Positions 40,629 through 50,216 of a DNA stretch of 64,000 bases are shown here, piece after piece. Where the stretch lies: assembly GCA_903873485.1 (NCBI GenBank), contig CAIQOO010000235.1, positions 55,211 through 119,210 on the forward strand, written 5' to 3'. Numbering within the stretch: position 1 is the first letter of the stretch; each line of letters starts with the position of its first letter. This DNA is from an uncultured beta proteobacterium. Its GTDB lineage: Bacteria; Pseudomonadota; Gammaproteobacteria; Burkholderiales; Burkholderiaceae_C. Made by a program: the position numbers and the translations under genes. A model generated the notes under the pieces. That model did not search any database and had not been told where the DNA came from. It was given only the letters and a program-made list of their open reading frames with translations.

Positions 40629-41594
40629 ATGATCTATTCAACCACTCTGGATCGAAATGCGATGGATGAACGATTGACCGGCGCGGCACGCCTGGCGGAG
40701 TTGACGCAAATCAAGGCAGCCCGCAAGCGCAAGGATCGCATCATTGAAATGGTGCTGCTTTTTGCGGCCTGTATTTCGGTGTTCACAACCTTGGGCATTG
40801 TGTATGTCTTGCTCAAGGAAACCCTGCTGTTCTTTACACACGTTTCGGTCTGGGATTTTTTCACCGACTCGCAGTGGACACCGCTGTTTGACGATGCGCA
40901 CTATGGCATTGCCGTGCTGCTGGCGGGCACCTTGTCGAGTTCATTGGTGGCGCTGTTGATTGCCATTCCCCTGGGAACCATCATTGCCATTTACCTCTCG
41001 GAGTTCGCCAACCACAAAGCACGGGAAGTGCTCAAGCCGGTGCTGGAACTGCTCTCGGGCATTCCGACCATCATTTACGGCTTCTTTGCACTGCTGTTCA
41101 TCACACCAATCATCCAAAAGTTCTACCCGGACCTGCCGACCTTCAATATTTTGTCGGCGGGCATCGTGATGGGCATCATGATCATTCCGTATGTGTCATC
41201 CCTGTCCGAAGATGCCATGCGGGCCGTGCCGATGAGCTTGCGTGAAGGCTCTTACGCCATGGGTGCCACCCGGTTCCAGACCGCCATGCGGGTGGTGGTG
41301 CCGGCCTCCATCTCGGGCATAGCATCGGCTTACATCCTGGGCATTTCACGCGCCGTTGGCGAAACCATGATTCTGGCGGTGGCCGCCGGCATGCAGCCCA
41401 ACTTGACGCTCAACCCGCTGGAGCCTGCTGCCACGGTGACCTCGTTCATCGTGCAGGTGGCACTGGGCGACTTGCCGCATGGCAGCATCGGCTATCAAAC
41501 CATTTTCGCCGCTGGACTGACCTTGCTGGTCATCACGCTATTGTTCAATTTGCTGGGCCACTGGATGCGCCGCAAATACCGGGAGGTCTATTAA
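40629..41594 (+). CDS. pstC: Phosphate ABC transporter permease PstC
   Basis: A 321-residue inner-membrane permease with six predicted helices (first: IIEMVLLFAACISVFTTLGI). The EAA-like loop is MRAVPMSLREGSYAMGATR. With PstA it forms the phosphate channel. One base separates its stop from the pstA start. Confidence 0.95.
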   Translation: MIYSTTLDRNAMDERLTGAARLAELTQIKAARKRKDRIIEMVLLFAACISVFTTLGIVYVLLKETLLFFTHVSVWDFFTDSQWTPLFDDAHYGIAVLLAGTLSSSLVALLIAIPLGTIIAIYLSEFANHKAREVLKPVLELLSGIPTIIYGFFALLFITPIIQKFYPDLPTFNILSAGIVMGIMIIPYVSSLSEDAMRAVPMSLREGSYAMGATRFQTAMRVVVPASISGIASAYILGISRAVGETMILAVAAGMQPNLTLNPLEPAATVTSFIVQVALGDLPHGSIGYQTIFAAGLTLLVITLLFNLLGHWMRRKYREVY

Positions 41595-41595
41595 T

Positions 41596-42525
41596 ATGGC
41601 TAAAGATACAAACCGCACTGAGGCGCTCAGGGCCATCATCAAGGCGCACAAGCGCTGGGACATGATTTTTGGCGTGATCAGTCTTGCTGCCTTGTCGATC
41701 GCGATTCTCACGCTGGTGGCCTTGTTTACCCAAATGGTCATCGATGGCGCGCCGCGACTTAGCGCCGAGTTCTTCACCAGTTTTCCCTCGCGCCGGGCCG
41801 GCGAGGCGGGCATTTTGTCAGCCTGGGTGGGTTCTTTTCTGGTGATGCTGGTGACCGGTTTGTTTGCCATCCCGGTGGGCATTGCCAGTGCCATTTATCT
41901 GGAGGAGTACGCCCGCAAAAACTGGTTCACCGATGTGATTGAAATCAACATCAGCAACCTTGCCGGCGTGCCGTCGATTGTTTATGGCTTGCTGGCCCTG
42001 GGCCTGTTTGTCTATACCTTTGGTTTTGGACAAAGCATCCTGTCTGCCGGCTTGACCCTGGCTTTGCTGATTTTGCCGATTGTCATCGTTACCACCCGCG
42101 AGGCGCTGCGCTCCATTCCGCAAATGGTGCGCGAAGGTGCCTATGCCTGTGGTGCCACCAAGTGGCAGGTTGTCAGCGACCACCTGGTGCCCTACAGCAT
42201 GCCCGGCATTTTGACCGGTGTCATCATTGGCTTGTCCAGAGCGATTGGCGAAACAGCGCCCATCATTACCATCGGTGCCTTGACCTTCATTGCCTTTTTG
42301 CCGCCTGTGCCCTTTTCGGGTGACACTGCTGCGGGCCTGTTTGACTGGCTGTTTTCGCCTTTTACCGTGATGCCGATCCAGATTTTCAACTGGACATCCC
42401 GGCCCGACCCGGCGTTCCATGCGAATGCGGCTGCCGCCAGCCTGGTGCTGGTTATTCTGACCTTGAGCATGAATGCGGTAGCCATCTGGCTCCGTTATCG
42501 GCTGCGCAAAAACATCAAGTGGTAA
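41596..42525 (+). CDS. pstA: Phosphate ABC transporter permease PstA
   Basis: A 309-residue permease partner of PstC, with helices starting MIFGVISLAALSIAILTLVA and the cytoplasmic EAA-like loop LRSIPQMVREGAYACGATKW. The PSIVYGLLALGLF segment is characteristic of PstA. ATG at 41596. Confidence 0.95.
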   Translation: MAKDTNRTEALRAIIKAHKRWDMIFGVISLAALSIAILTLVALFTQMVIDGAPRLSAEFFTSFPSRRAGEAGILSAWVGSFLVMLVTGLFAIPVGIASAIYLEEYARKNWFTDVIEINISNLAGVPSIVYGLLALGLFVYTFGFGQSILSAGLTLALLILPIVIVTTREALRSIPQMVREGAYACGATKWQVVSDHLVPYSMPGILTGVIIGLSRAIGETAPIITIGALTFIAFLPPVPFSGDTAAGLFDWLFSPFTVMPIQIFNWTSRPDPAFHANAAAASLVLVILTLSMNAVAIWLRYRLRKNIKW

Positions 42526-42552
42526 TCCCCCTTTTACGAGAGCAACTCCCTC

Positions 42553-43347
42553 ATGGCCTCCACCATCACACTCCCCGACAACCCGCCCGCCCTCAAGGCG
42601 GAGTCACAAAACCTTGACTTTTACTACGGTGATTTCAAGGCGCTCAAAGACGTTTCCATGCCGGTTTACGAGAACCGCGTGACTGCCCTGATTGGCCCGA
42701 GCGGCTGCGGCAAGTCCACCTATCTGCGTTGCTTCAACCGCATGCATGATCTCTACCCCGGCCACCGTTACGACGGCAAAATCCAACTGCATCCCGACGA
42801 GGTGGATATCCTTGATCACGGTGTTGACCCGATTGAGGTGCGCATGCGCATTTCCATGGTGTTTCAAAAGCCCAACCCGTTCCCCAAGTCGATTTTCGAG
42901 AATGTCGCCTACGGCTTGCGGGTGCGCGGCGAAAAATCTGCCACCTACATCGAAGACAAGGTCGAAGCGGCCTTGAAAAGCTCGGCGATCTGGAATGAGG
43001 TCAAAGACCGCATGACCGAACCCGCCACCAATTTGTCGGGCGGGCAGCAGCAGCGTCTTTGCATTGCCCGGTCTTTGGCCACTGACCCTGAAATCATCCT
43101 GTTTGATGAGCCGACCTCGGCGCTGGACCCGATTGCCACCGGCGCCATCGAAGAGCTGATCAGCGAGATCAAGCACAAGGTGACTATTCTGATCGTCACC
43201 CACAACATGCAGCAGGCAGCGCGTTGCAGCGATTACACCGCGTACATGTATTTGGGCGACTTGATGGAGTTTGGCGCCACCGAGCAAATTTTCTTCAAAC
43301 CCAAGCGCCAGGAAACGGAAGACTACATCACTGGCCGGTTTGGTTAG
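42553..43347 (+). CDS. pstB: Phosphate ABC transporter ATPase PstB
   Basis: A 264-residue ATPase that energises PstSCA. Walker [11 protein letters not shown], the PstB-specific Q-loop region [20 protein letters not shown], signature LSGGQQQR and Walker [14 protein letters not shown] are all present. It also transmits phosphate status to PhoR together with PhoU. Confidence 0.97.
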   Translation: MASTITLPDNPPALKAESQNLDFYYGDFKALKDVSMPVYENRVTALIGPSGCGKSTYLRCFNRMHDLYPGHRYDGKIQLHPDEVDILDHGVDPIEVRMRISMVFQKPNPFPKSIFENVAYGLRVRGEKSATYIEDKVEAALKSSAIWNEVKDRMTEPATNLSGGQQQRLCIARSLATDPEIILFDEPTSALDPIATGAIEELISEIKHKVTILIVTHNMQQAARCSDYTAYMYLGDLMEFGATEQIFFKPKRQETEDYITGRFG

Positions 43348-43369
43348 CCATTTTTTTTGAGAAACTCCC

Positions 43370-44071
43370 ATGTCTGAAAAACATTTATCGTCCCAATTTG
43401 ACAACGAACTCGGTGCCGTTTCCTCACGGGTAATGGAACTCGGTGGACTGGTTGAGGCACAAATTCGCCAGGCGGTTTACGCCTTGTCCCAGTTCAGTGT
43501 GGAAGTTGCCGACCAAGTGCTCGCGACCGAGATCAAAGTCAATGCCATGGAGGTCGAGATTGACCATGACCTCTCCAGCATCATTGCCCGGCGCCAGCCG
43601 ACTGCGCGCGACTTGCGCTTGTTGATCGCCATTTCAAAGGCCACCAACAACCTGGAGCGGGTGGGAGACGAGGCGGCCAAAATTGCCCGCATGGTGCGAT
43701 CCATCATCAACAGTGGCGCGCCACGTTCACTGCCATCGCATGAGTTGCGGATTGCCTCTGATTTGGCTTCAGGCCTGCTGCGAAAGGCGCTGGACGCGTT
43801 TGCCCGGCTCGACACGGTTGCGGCAGTCGCCATCCTCAAGGAAGATGATCTGATTGACCGCGAGTTTGACGGCTTTGTCCGCAAGCTCATCACCTACATG
43901 ATGGAAGACCCGCGCATGATCTCGCCCAGTCTGGACCTGCTGTTTCTGGCCAAGGCGATTGAACGCATTGGCGACCATGCCAAAAATATCGCCGAGTTGA
44001 TCATCTACATCGTCAAGGGTGCCGATGTTCGCCACACGCCGATAGATGAGATCGAGTCGGTGGTGAAATGA
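43370..44071 (+). CDS. phoU: Phosphate signalling regulator PhoU
   Basis: A 233-residue all-helical protein with two PhoU repeats, each with a metal-binding E/DxxxD-type motif (NNLERVGDEAAKIA and AIERIGDHAKNIAE). PhoU links PstB to PhoR and represses the Pho regulon when phosphate is ample. Its stop overlaps the phoB start (ATGA). Confidence 0.96.
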   Translation: MSEKHLSSQFDNELGAVSSRVMELGGLVEAQIRQAVYALSQFSVEVADQVLATEIKVNAMEVEIDHDLSSIIARRQPTARDLRLLIAISKATNNLERVGDEAAKIARMVRSIINSGAPRSLPSHELRIASDLASGLLRKALDAFARLDTVAAVAILKEDDLIDREFDGFVRKLITYMMEDPRMISPSLDLLFLAKAIERIGDHAKNIAELIIYIVKGADVRHTPIDEIESVVK

Positions 44072-44757
44072 GGCGTTTGCCCGGCGTGCTGATTGTTGAA
44101 GACGAACCGGCGATTGCCGAACTGATTTCGGTCAATCTCAAGCACAGCGGTTTCCGTCCGATCTGGGCTATCGACAGTGCTACCGCACAGGCTGAACTGG
44201 ATGCCGTGCTGCCGGACGTGATTTTGCTCGACTGGATGCTGCCGGGCGAAAGTGGCCTGACCCTGGCCAAACGCTGGCGTGCGCATCCGCGCTCCAAAGA
44301 TGTTCCGATCATCATGCTGACCGCCCGCACCGACGAGGTGGATCGGGTGGCGGGCCTGGATGCCGGTGCTGACGATTACATTGCCAAACCGTTTTCGACC
44401 AAGGAATTGCTGGCCCGGATTCGTGCCGTGCTGCGTCGGCGTGCACCCGAGCAGGATGCCGGTGTCGTGACGGTCGGCGCGCTCAGTCTGGATGCCGCCA
44501 CTTACCGGGTGGTGTACCGGGACCAGCCACTTAAATTGGGGCCAACCGAGTTCAAGCTGCTGCATTACCTGATGACTTACCCCGAGCGTGTTCACAGCCG
44601 GTCGCAATTGCTCGACAAGGTTTGGGGTGATCATGTGTTCATTGAAGAACGTACGGTTGATGTTCATGTCAAGCGGCTGCGCGAGGCGCTGGGTCTGGAT
44701 GCCGGGCTGATGGTGGAAACGGTACGGGGTGCCGGCTATCGGGTGACATCGGTCTGA
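44068..44757 (+). CDS. phoB: Phosphate regulon response regulator PhoB
   Basis: A 229-residue OmpR/PhoB regulator: receiver domain with phospho-acceptor Asp in LLDWMLPGESGL, switch Lys in IAKPFSTKEL, and a C-terminal winged helix (GPTEFKLLHYLMTYPERVHSR, recognition helix ERTVDVHVKRLREAL). Translationally coupled on both sides (phoU overlap of 4 bases; TGATG with phoR). Confidence 0.96.
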   Translation: MRRLPGVLIVEDEPAIAELISVNLKHSGFRPIWAIDSATAQAELDAVLPDVILLDWMLPGESGLTLAKRWRAHPRSKDVPIIMLTARTDEVDRVAGLDAGADDYIAKPFSTKELLARIRAVLRRRAPEQDAGVVTVGALSLDAATYRVVYRDQPLKLGPTEFKLLHYLMTYPERVHSRSQLLDKVWGDHVFIEERTVDVHVKRLREALGLDAGLMVETVRGAGYRVTSV

Positions 44758-46091
44758 TGGTCTGGCGCGCACTGTTCTTTTTATTTTTCCTGGTTGCTGG
44801 CGCTCTGGCTGGCGGGTTGGCGGTTGAGCTATGGCACTTCAAACTTGGCTATTTGCTGTGCTTGGTGCTGGCGATGCTGCTCTGGTTTGCGCTGGATGCC
44901 AGCGGCTCCGGGCGCGTGTTGGCTTACTTGCGCGACAACCGCACGGATGAGCCGGTCGGCATTTGGGGTATCTGGGGCGAGGTGGCCCAGCGGATGCACC
45001 ATCTGTTGCGGGATCGGGACCGTTTGGTGTCCGACAGTCAGCGTAGGTTGCAGGATTTTTTGTTGGCGTTTCAGGTGTCCCCCAACGGCGTTGTGCTGCT
45101 CGACAGCGGTGCCCGCATCGAATGGTGCAACCAGACCGCAACCCAGCATTTCGGCATCATGGCGCAGCGCGATCTGGCACAGGCCATCGTCAACCTGGTG
45201 CGTGACCCCGAATTTGTCAGTTATCTGGCGAGCCGCGATTACCAGCGCAGCATCACCATTCCCGGGCGCGACAACTCAGTCACCCGTCCGGTACTGTTGT
45301 CGGTGCAACTGCACCCTTACGGCGAGGGGCGCACCTTGTTGTTGTCGCGCGACATCACGGCCTTGGAGCAGGCCGAAGCCATGCGGCGCGACTTTGTTGC
45401 CAACGTGTCGCATGAGATTCGCACGCCGCTGACGGTGCTGACAGGATTTATTGAAACGCTGCAAACCCTGCAACTCGATGTCGCAGAGCAACAACATTAT
45501 CTGGCGTTGATGGCACAGCAATCTGACCGCATGCAAACCTTGGTGAGCGATTTGCTGACCCTGTCGCGCCTGGAGGGCAGTCCAGCACCGGACCTGAGCT
45601 GCTGGATACCCTGGTCGCAACTGGTGGGTCAACTCCAGCAAGATGCCACGGCACTGTCGCAGTTGGTCACGGCACCGCAGGGCCCGGTGCATGAGCTGGT
45701 TTTTGACGACAGTTTTGACGGTCAACTGGCCGGCAACGCCAGCGAACTGCTCAGTGCTACCGGCAATCTGGTCAGTAATGCGATTCGATACACCCCGGCA
45801 GGCCGGCGCATTGCCGTGGCAACCCAACTTTTGTCCGATGGCAGCCTGATGTTTTCAGTGCAAGATACCGGCCCGGGTATTGCGCCCGAGCACTTGGGGC
45901 GCCTGACCGAGCGCTTTTACCGGGTTGATCGCAGTCGTTCGCGCGAGACCGGCGGTACCGGGCTGGGTCTGGCCATCGTCAAACATGTGGCGCAGCGTCA
46001 TGGTGCAACGCTCTCGATTGAAAGCAAGCTGGGCAAGGGGTCCTCGTTTCGCATCAGCTTCCCGCCCGAGCGGGTCAGGCTCGCGGCCTAA
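44757..46091 (+). CDS. phoR: Phosphate regulon sensor kinase PhoR
   Basis: A 444-residue sensor kinase with two short N-terminal membrane helices (ALFFLFFLVAGALAGGLAVE and LGYLLCLVLAMLLWFALDA), a PAS domain (LLAFQVSPNGVVLLDSGARI), HisKA with FVANVSHEIRTPLTVL and HATPase with [18 protein letters not shown]. It lacks a large periplasmic domain, as in E. coli PhoR. Its 3' end overlaps the convergent gene by four bases. Confidence 0.95.
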   Translation: MVWRALFFLFFLVAGALAGGLAVELWHFKLGYLLCLVLAMLLWFALDASGSGRVLAYLRDNRTDEPVGIWGIWGEVAQRMHHLLRDRDRLVSDSQRRLQDFLLAFQVSPNGVVLLDSGARIEWCNQTATQHFGIMAQRDLAQAIVNLVRDPEFVSYLASRDYQRSITIPGRDNSVTRPVLLSVQLHPYGEGRTLLLSRDITALEQAEAMRRDFVANVSHEIRTPLTVLTGFIETLQTLQLDVAEQQHYLALMAQQSDRMQTLVSDLLTLSRLEGSPAPDLSCWIPWSQLVGQLQQDATALSQLVTAPQGPVHELVFDDSFDGQLAGNASELLSATGNLVSNAIRYTPAGRRIAVATQLLSDGSLMFSVQDTGPGIAPEHLGRLTERFYRVDRSRSRETGGTGLGLAIVKHVAQRHGATLSIESKLGKGSSFRISFPPERVRLAA

Positions 46092-47794
46092 CTGGCCTGG
46101 CGCTTCATGATCAGCAGGGTCTCTTTTTGATCGGCCGGGTGGCGGGCTGTGCCGTGGAATAGCCACACGCCGCCTTGCATGATGTCGCGGTTGCCCGACA
46201 CGCTCTCGCCGTTGATCACCAGCCAATCACAGGATGCCCCGGATGCAACCGGTTTGAGCACAATCCCGCCATGAAATTGCAAGGCCGCTGTCTGGCTGCG
46301 GCTCAAGCCCAGGCTTGACACACAGGGTGGCTTTTCAGGCAGCAAGGCGGTGACTTGTTGTACCAGCGGCGCATAGCTGCGGGCAAAATCCAGCAGCGGC
46401 AGCCATAAAGTCATCAGCAGCAGCCAGCACAAGGCAGCACCACCGGCTGGCAACACAAGGCTTTTCCAGATTGCTGAGCGATGCCTGCCGGTACGCCAAA
46501 AAACCAGCCAGGCCCATACTCCGGTTGCGCAGACTGCCATCAAAAACGGAATGAACGAAAAGCTGTGGAGAAACCCCGGGGCCAGCCTTGCGACATTGCG
46601 TGCCGGCTGCGCCGGAATGCCGGTCTGCATCGAAATCCACACCACCCAGATGATCAACGCGCAACCGCTGAAAAAAATCAATGTAAACCAGTCAATCAGG
46701 GCGGCAACACTGCGGCTTAGCGTTGGCAAGGCAAAAGCCGCCAGTGCCGCCAGCGCCGGCAAGGCCAGCAGCAACGACCGATCAGCCGCATTGGTGGTCA
46801 GGGTCGCCACGCTCGCCACCGCCACAAACCATATTGGCAGCCACAAATGGCGGCTGCTGAACCGGCCACCGAGCAACTGGTGGCGCCAACGCCATAGTGT
46901 CCATAACGCCAGCGGCCAGGTCGGCCAGGTGAACCACAAGAACAGGCGCCCCAGACTTTGCCACTCAGCCCAGCTTGCCTGCGGCAGCTCAATTTGCCAG
47001 CGCCACAAATCGAGTTGCCAGGCCAGCCAGGCGCAGGCCACGGTCATCCCCAGCACACCAGCGGCACGGATCTTTCTGGAACCTTGGGTGCCCGGTGCAA
47101 CGCTGGCATCGAACAGGTAAATTACCGCGCAGCCCAAGCCCAGGGCAAAAGTCATGGCTGGTGCGCCAGAGAGCGTCAGGCCGCTCAAGCCAACCGCTGC
47201 CGCCAGGCCGGGCGCCAAAGGCCGGTCGGGCAGGGCCGCAGTGGCATAAAACAGCAGCGCGGTGAAACACAACTGGGTCAGGGCTGGCGTGGTTTCATGG
47301 GCCAACTGTGCCAGCCCCAGGCTGGCGATGAAAGCCAGCACACCGCCGTCGGCGACAGCCCGGGCATAGTCGGTCGGATTAGCCTCGCCGCCAAAGGCAA
47401 AAGCCACCGGTTGTGCCCTCGGGCTGCGCGCCAGGTAGTAGGTGCCATACCAGACTGCCATCAGTGAAATGACCAGCAGCAGCATGAACGGGATGCGCAC
47501 CGCCATATCCACTGGCAGCCAGGCAGGGGCCAACCAGATGGCCCAGGCTCCCAGCCAATAGGGCAGCAGGGCATGCACCTCGGCAACCAGGCCGCCAAGC
47601 GTGGGATGCCACCAGTCCGAACTGCCCCGGGCCAGCTCAGCCATGTAGCCAAACGTCGTGATGTCGGCGCGTTTCCAAGGCACCCGGCCCAAAAAACCCG
47701 GCAATACATAGGCCGCGCAAAATAGCCATAACGCGATGCGCGGCAGGCGTTTGACGGCCACCTGTGCCACGATGGCAGGGTTGGGCTGATTCAC
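46088..47794 (-). CDS. ArnT-like integral membrane glycosyltransferase
   Basis: A 568-residue polytopic membrane protein with ten or more hydrophobic helices. The first periplasmic loop after helix 1 (FLGRVPWKRADITTFGYMAEL) has the early acidic residue typical of GT-C lipid-linked sugar transferases such as ArnT/PMT. Acceptor and sugar are unknown. Start is GTG at 47794. A soluble periplasmic-like C-terminal domain of about 100 residues ends the protein. Confidence 0.7.
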   Translation of the reverse strand: MNQPNPAIVAQVAVKRLPRIALWLFCAAYVLPGFLGRVPWKRADITTFGYMAELARGSSDWWHPTLGGLVAEVHALLPYWLGAWAIWLAPAWLPVDMAVRIPFMLLLVISLMAVWYGTYYLARSPRAQPVAFAFGGEANPTDYARAVADGGVLAFIASLGLAQLAHETTPALTQLCFTALLFYATAALPDRPLAPGLAAAVGLSGLTLSGAPAMTFALGLGCAVIYLFDASVAPGTQGSRKIRAAGVLGMTVACAWLAWQLDLWRWQIELPQASWAEWQSLGRLFLWFTWPTWPLALWTLWRWRHQLLGGRFSSRHLWLPIWFVAVASVATLTTNAADRSLLLALPALAALAAFALPTLSRSVAALIDWFTLIFFSGCALIIWVVWISMQTGIPAQPARNVARLAPGFLHSFSFIPFLMAVCATGVWAWLVFWRTGRHRSAIWKSLVLPAGGAALCWLLLMTLWLPLLDFARSYAPLVQQVTALLPEKPPCVSSLGLSRSQTAALQFHGGIVLKPVASGASCDWLVINGESVSGNRDIMQGGVWLFHGTARHPADQKETLLIMKRQAS

Positions 47795-47842
47795 GGCGGC
47801 AGTGCTTGCCTGAAGATGTTGCAGGCTTGCTCTGCGGCAAAG

Positions 47843-47877
47843 AAAAAGGCAGCGCGGACTGACCCGGCTGCCTTTTG
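47843..47877 (-). terminator. Rho-independent terminator of rpmE2
   Basis: On the minus strand a 10-base stem (AAAAGGCAGC pairing with GCTGCCTTTT) ends in a T-run followed by C. It lies 20 bases after the rpmE2 stop. The A/T symmetry could also stop transcripts from the other side. Confidence 0.75.
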
Positions 47878-47896
47878 GCAGAGCTGCTTGAGCCGC

Positions 47897-48154
47897 TTAC
47901 TTGGCAGCAGGCTTGCCAAAGCGGTTGCGGAATTTTTCCACCCGACCACCCATGTTATCGACTGATTTTTGCGTGCCGGTGTAAAACGGATGTGACTCGC
48001 TGGAGGTTTCAAGCTTGTACAGCGGCATTTCGCGACCATCTTCCAGAGTGATTTTTTCTTTCGCGCTGGCGCACGAGCGCGTCACAAATTTGAAACCATT
48101 GGACAAGTCCTGGAAACAAATTTCGCGGTAATTGGGGTGAATGCCTTTTTTCAT
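47897..48154 (-). CDS. rpmE2: Ribosomal protein L31 type B
   Basis: An 85-residue L31 with the start [20 protein letters not shown] and the type-B insertion ([19 protein letters not shown]). It lacks the paired CxxC zinc motifs of the type-A protein, having only two isolated cysteines, so it should work without zinc. Downstream of rho on the same strand, the usual neighbourhood. Confidence 0.95.
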   Translation of the reverse strand: MKKGIHPNYREICFQDLSNGFKFVTRSCASAKEKITLEDGREMPLYKLETSSESHPFYTGTQKSVDNMGGRVEKFRNRFGKPAAK

Positions 48155-48255
48155 GAGTTTTCCATCCGATGCGTTAGCCGCGTCAGCCCTTGCACAAACC
48201 TCTTGCGCAATTCAAAGCCGCTCGTACTTTTCGCCAAAGCTGGCGATTATATCGT

Positions 48256-49518
48256 TCAGCCACCCCGGCGCATCAGGTCGAAAAACTCGCTGTTGGTCTT
48301 GGTGGCGCGCATTTGCTTGAGCACCATTTCCATCGCTTCGACTTCGTCCATGTTGTAGAGGAATTGGCGCAGAATGCGGGTTTTTTGCAAGATGTCGGTC
48401 TGCAACAGCAACTCTTCACGGCGGGTGCCGCTGCGGTTGAGCTGGATCGATGGAAACACGCGCTTTTCGTACAAACGGCGATCCAGGTGAATTTCGCTGT
48501 TGCCGGTGCCCTTGAACTCCTCAAAAATCACCTCATCCATGCGGCTGCCGGTATCGACCAAGGCGGTGGCAATGATAGTCAAAGACCCGCCTTCTTCCAC
48601 ATTGCGGGCCGCGCCCAGAAAGCGCTTGGGGCGTTGCAAGGCATTGGCATCGACACCACCGGTCAATACCTTGCCTGAGGACGGCACCACATTGTTGTAG
48701 GCGCGTGCCAGCCGGGTAATCGAGTCGAGCAAAATCACCACGTCTTTTTTCAGTTCAACTAGGCGCTTGGCGCGCTCGATCACCATCTCGGCCACATGCA
48801 CATGGCGCGCGGCGGGTTCATCAAAGGTGGAAGCAATCACTTCGCCCTTGACGGTACGCTGCATTTCGGTCACTTCCTCCGGCCGCTCGTCAATCAGCAA
48901 CACCATCAGATAGCTGTTGGGGTAGTTGGAAGAAATGGCGTGGGCAATGTGCTGCATCATCACCGTTTTGCCGCTTTTGGGTTGCGCCACAATCAGCGCG
49001 CGCTGGCCTTTGCCGATTGGCGCAATGATGTCGATGACGCGCCCGGTGATGTTTTCTTCACCCTTGATGTCGCGTTCCAGCCGCATCTGCTCTTTGGGAA
49101 ACAGCGGCGTCAGGTTCTCGAACATGACCTTGTGCTTGTTTTCTTCCGGGCCTCCGCCATTGACTTTTTCAAGCTTGTTCAGGGCAAAGTAGCGTTCGCC
49201 ATCCTTGGGCGTGCGCACTTCGCCTTCGATCATGTCGCCGGTGTGCAGGTTGAAGCGGCGCACCTGACTGGGACTGATGTAAATATCGTCAGTACTGGCG
49301 GTGTAGCTGGTATCAGGGCTGCGCAAAAAACCAAAACCATCAGGCAAAATTTCCAGCACGCCATCGGCAAAAATCTGTTCACCGGCACGGGCACGCTTTT
49401 TGATGATGGCAAACATCAACTCCTGCTTGCGCATGCGCCCGGTGTTTTCAATCTCAAGATCTTCGGCTTGCTTGAGGACTTCTGACACATGCAGTGCCTT
49501 GAGTTCGTTTAAATGCAT
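48256..49518 (-). CDS. rho: Transcription termination factor Rho
   Basis: A 420-residue RNA-dependent ATPase helicase. N-terminal Rho_N and cold-shock RNA-binding domains ([40 protein letters not shown]) precede the motor with P-loop [17 protein letters not shown] and [11 protein letters not shown]. No extra inserts relative to E. coli Rho. It lies between trxA and rpmE2. Confidence 0.98.
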   Translation of the reverse strand: MHLNELKALHVSEVLKQAEDLEIENTGRMRKQELMFAIIKKRARAGEQIFADGVLEILPDGFGFLRSPDTSYTASTDDIYISPSQVRRFNLHTGDMIEGEVRTPKDGERYFALNKLEKVNGGGPEENKHKVMFENLTPLFPKEQMRLERDIKGEENITGRVIDIIAPIGKGQRALIVAQPKSGKTVMMQHIAHAISSNYPNSYLMVLLIDERPEEVTEMQRTVKGEVIASTFDEPAARHVHVAEMVIERAKRLVELKKDVVILLDSITRLARAYNNVVPSSGKVLTGGVDANALQRPKRFLGAARNVEEGGSLTIIATALVDTGSRMDEVIFEEFKGTGNSEIHLDRRLYEKRVFPSIQLNRSGTRREELLLQTDILQKTRILRQFLYNMDEVEAMEMVLKQMRATKTNSEFFDLMRRGG

Positions 49519-49658
49519 GGATGGACGCAGTATGAAAAGACAACGGAAAAGGGGGAGAGGGGCGACCTGACGGCTGAGGTGGAAGTCGCATGAGTCTTGG
49601 CCGGGACTCTGGCCAACCCTTGATGGGGGTTAGCGCTTGAGCCGGATTATGACAGCAT

Positions 49659-49701
49659 AAAAAACCTGGCTGGTGCCTGCGGCAGATGCAGCCAGCCGGG
49701 T
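49659..49701 (-). terminator. Rho-independent terminator of trxA
   Basis: On the minus strand the hairpin CCCGGCTGGCTGC...CACCAGCCAGG is followed by six T residues. It begins 16 bases after the trxA stop and separates trxA from rho. Confidence 0.75.
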
Positions 49702-49717
49702 CTGACAAATGACAGGT

Positions 49718-50050
49718 TCAAGCCAATTGCTGCTCAATGAACGCGATCAACTGCGACTTGCTCATGGCACCCACCTTGGTGGCGGCCAACTGCCCGTTTT
49801 TGAACAGCATCAAGGTCGGGATGCCGCGAATGCCGAATTTGGCGGGGATGTCACGGTTTTCATCCACATTCATTTTGGCAATCCGCATCCGGCCTTGGTA
49901 GTCGTCAGACACATCGTCGAGAATCGGCGCAATCATTTTGCACGGGCCGCACCATTCGGCCCAATAATCGACCAGCACGGGTAAATCGGACTGGAGTACA
50001 TCGCTATCAAAAGATGCGTCGGATACATGTTTGATCAGTTCAATGGCCAT
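49718..50050 (-). CDS. trxA: Thioredoxin 1
   Basis: A 110-residue thioredoxin with the redox motif [10 protein letters not shown] and the cis-proline region [13 protein letters not shown] at 50050 (MAIELIKHV) gives the normal length; the frame extends nine codons further upstream without need. The trxA-rho order is widely conserved. Its own terminator is listed separately. Confidence 0.97.
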   Translation of the reverse strand: MAIELIKHVSDASFDSDVLQSDLPVLVDYWAEWCGPCKMIAPILDDVSDDYQGRMRIAKMNVDENRDIPAKFGIRGIPTLMLFKNGQLAATKVGAMSKSQLIAFIEQQLA

Positions 50051-50216
50051 GATTTTTCCTGTTTGATGTTTTTTCAAAATAAGTCAACCCTGAAATTGTG
50101 ACAGAAACCAGCCGGGTGTAGCAGGCTAAACCTTCATGGTGACGGACTTGACATGCTGGAAAAGACATTTTTTTCAACTGTCAAATTGTTTTTTTCTTGC
50201 AATCTGGATGGAATTC

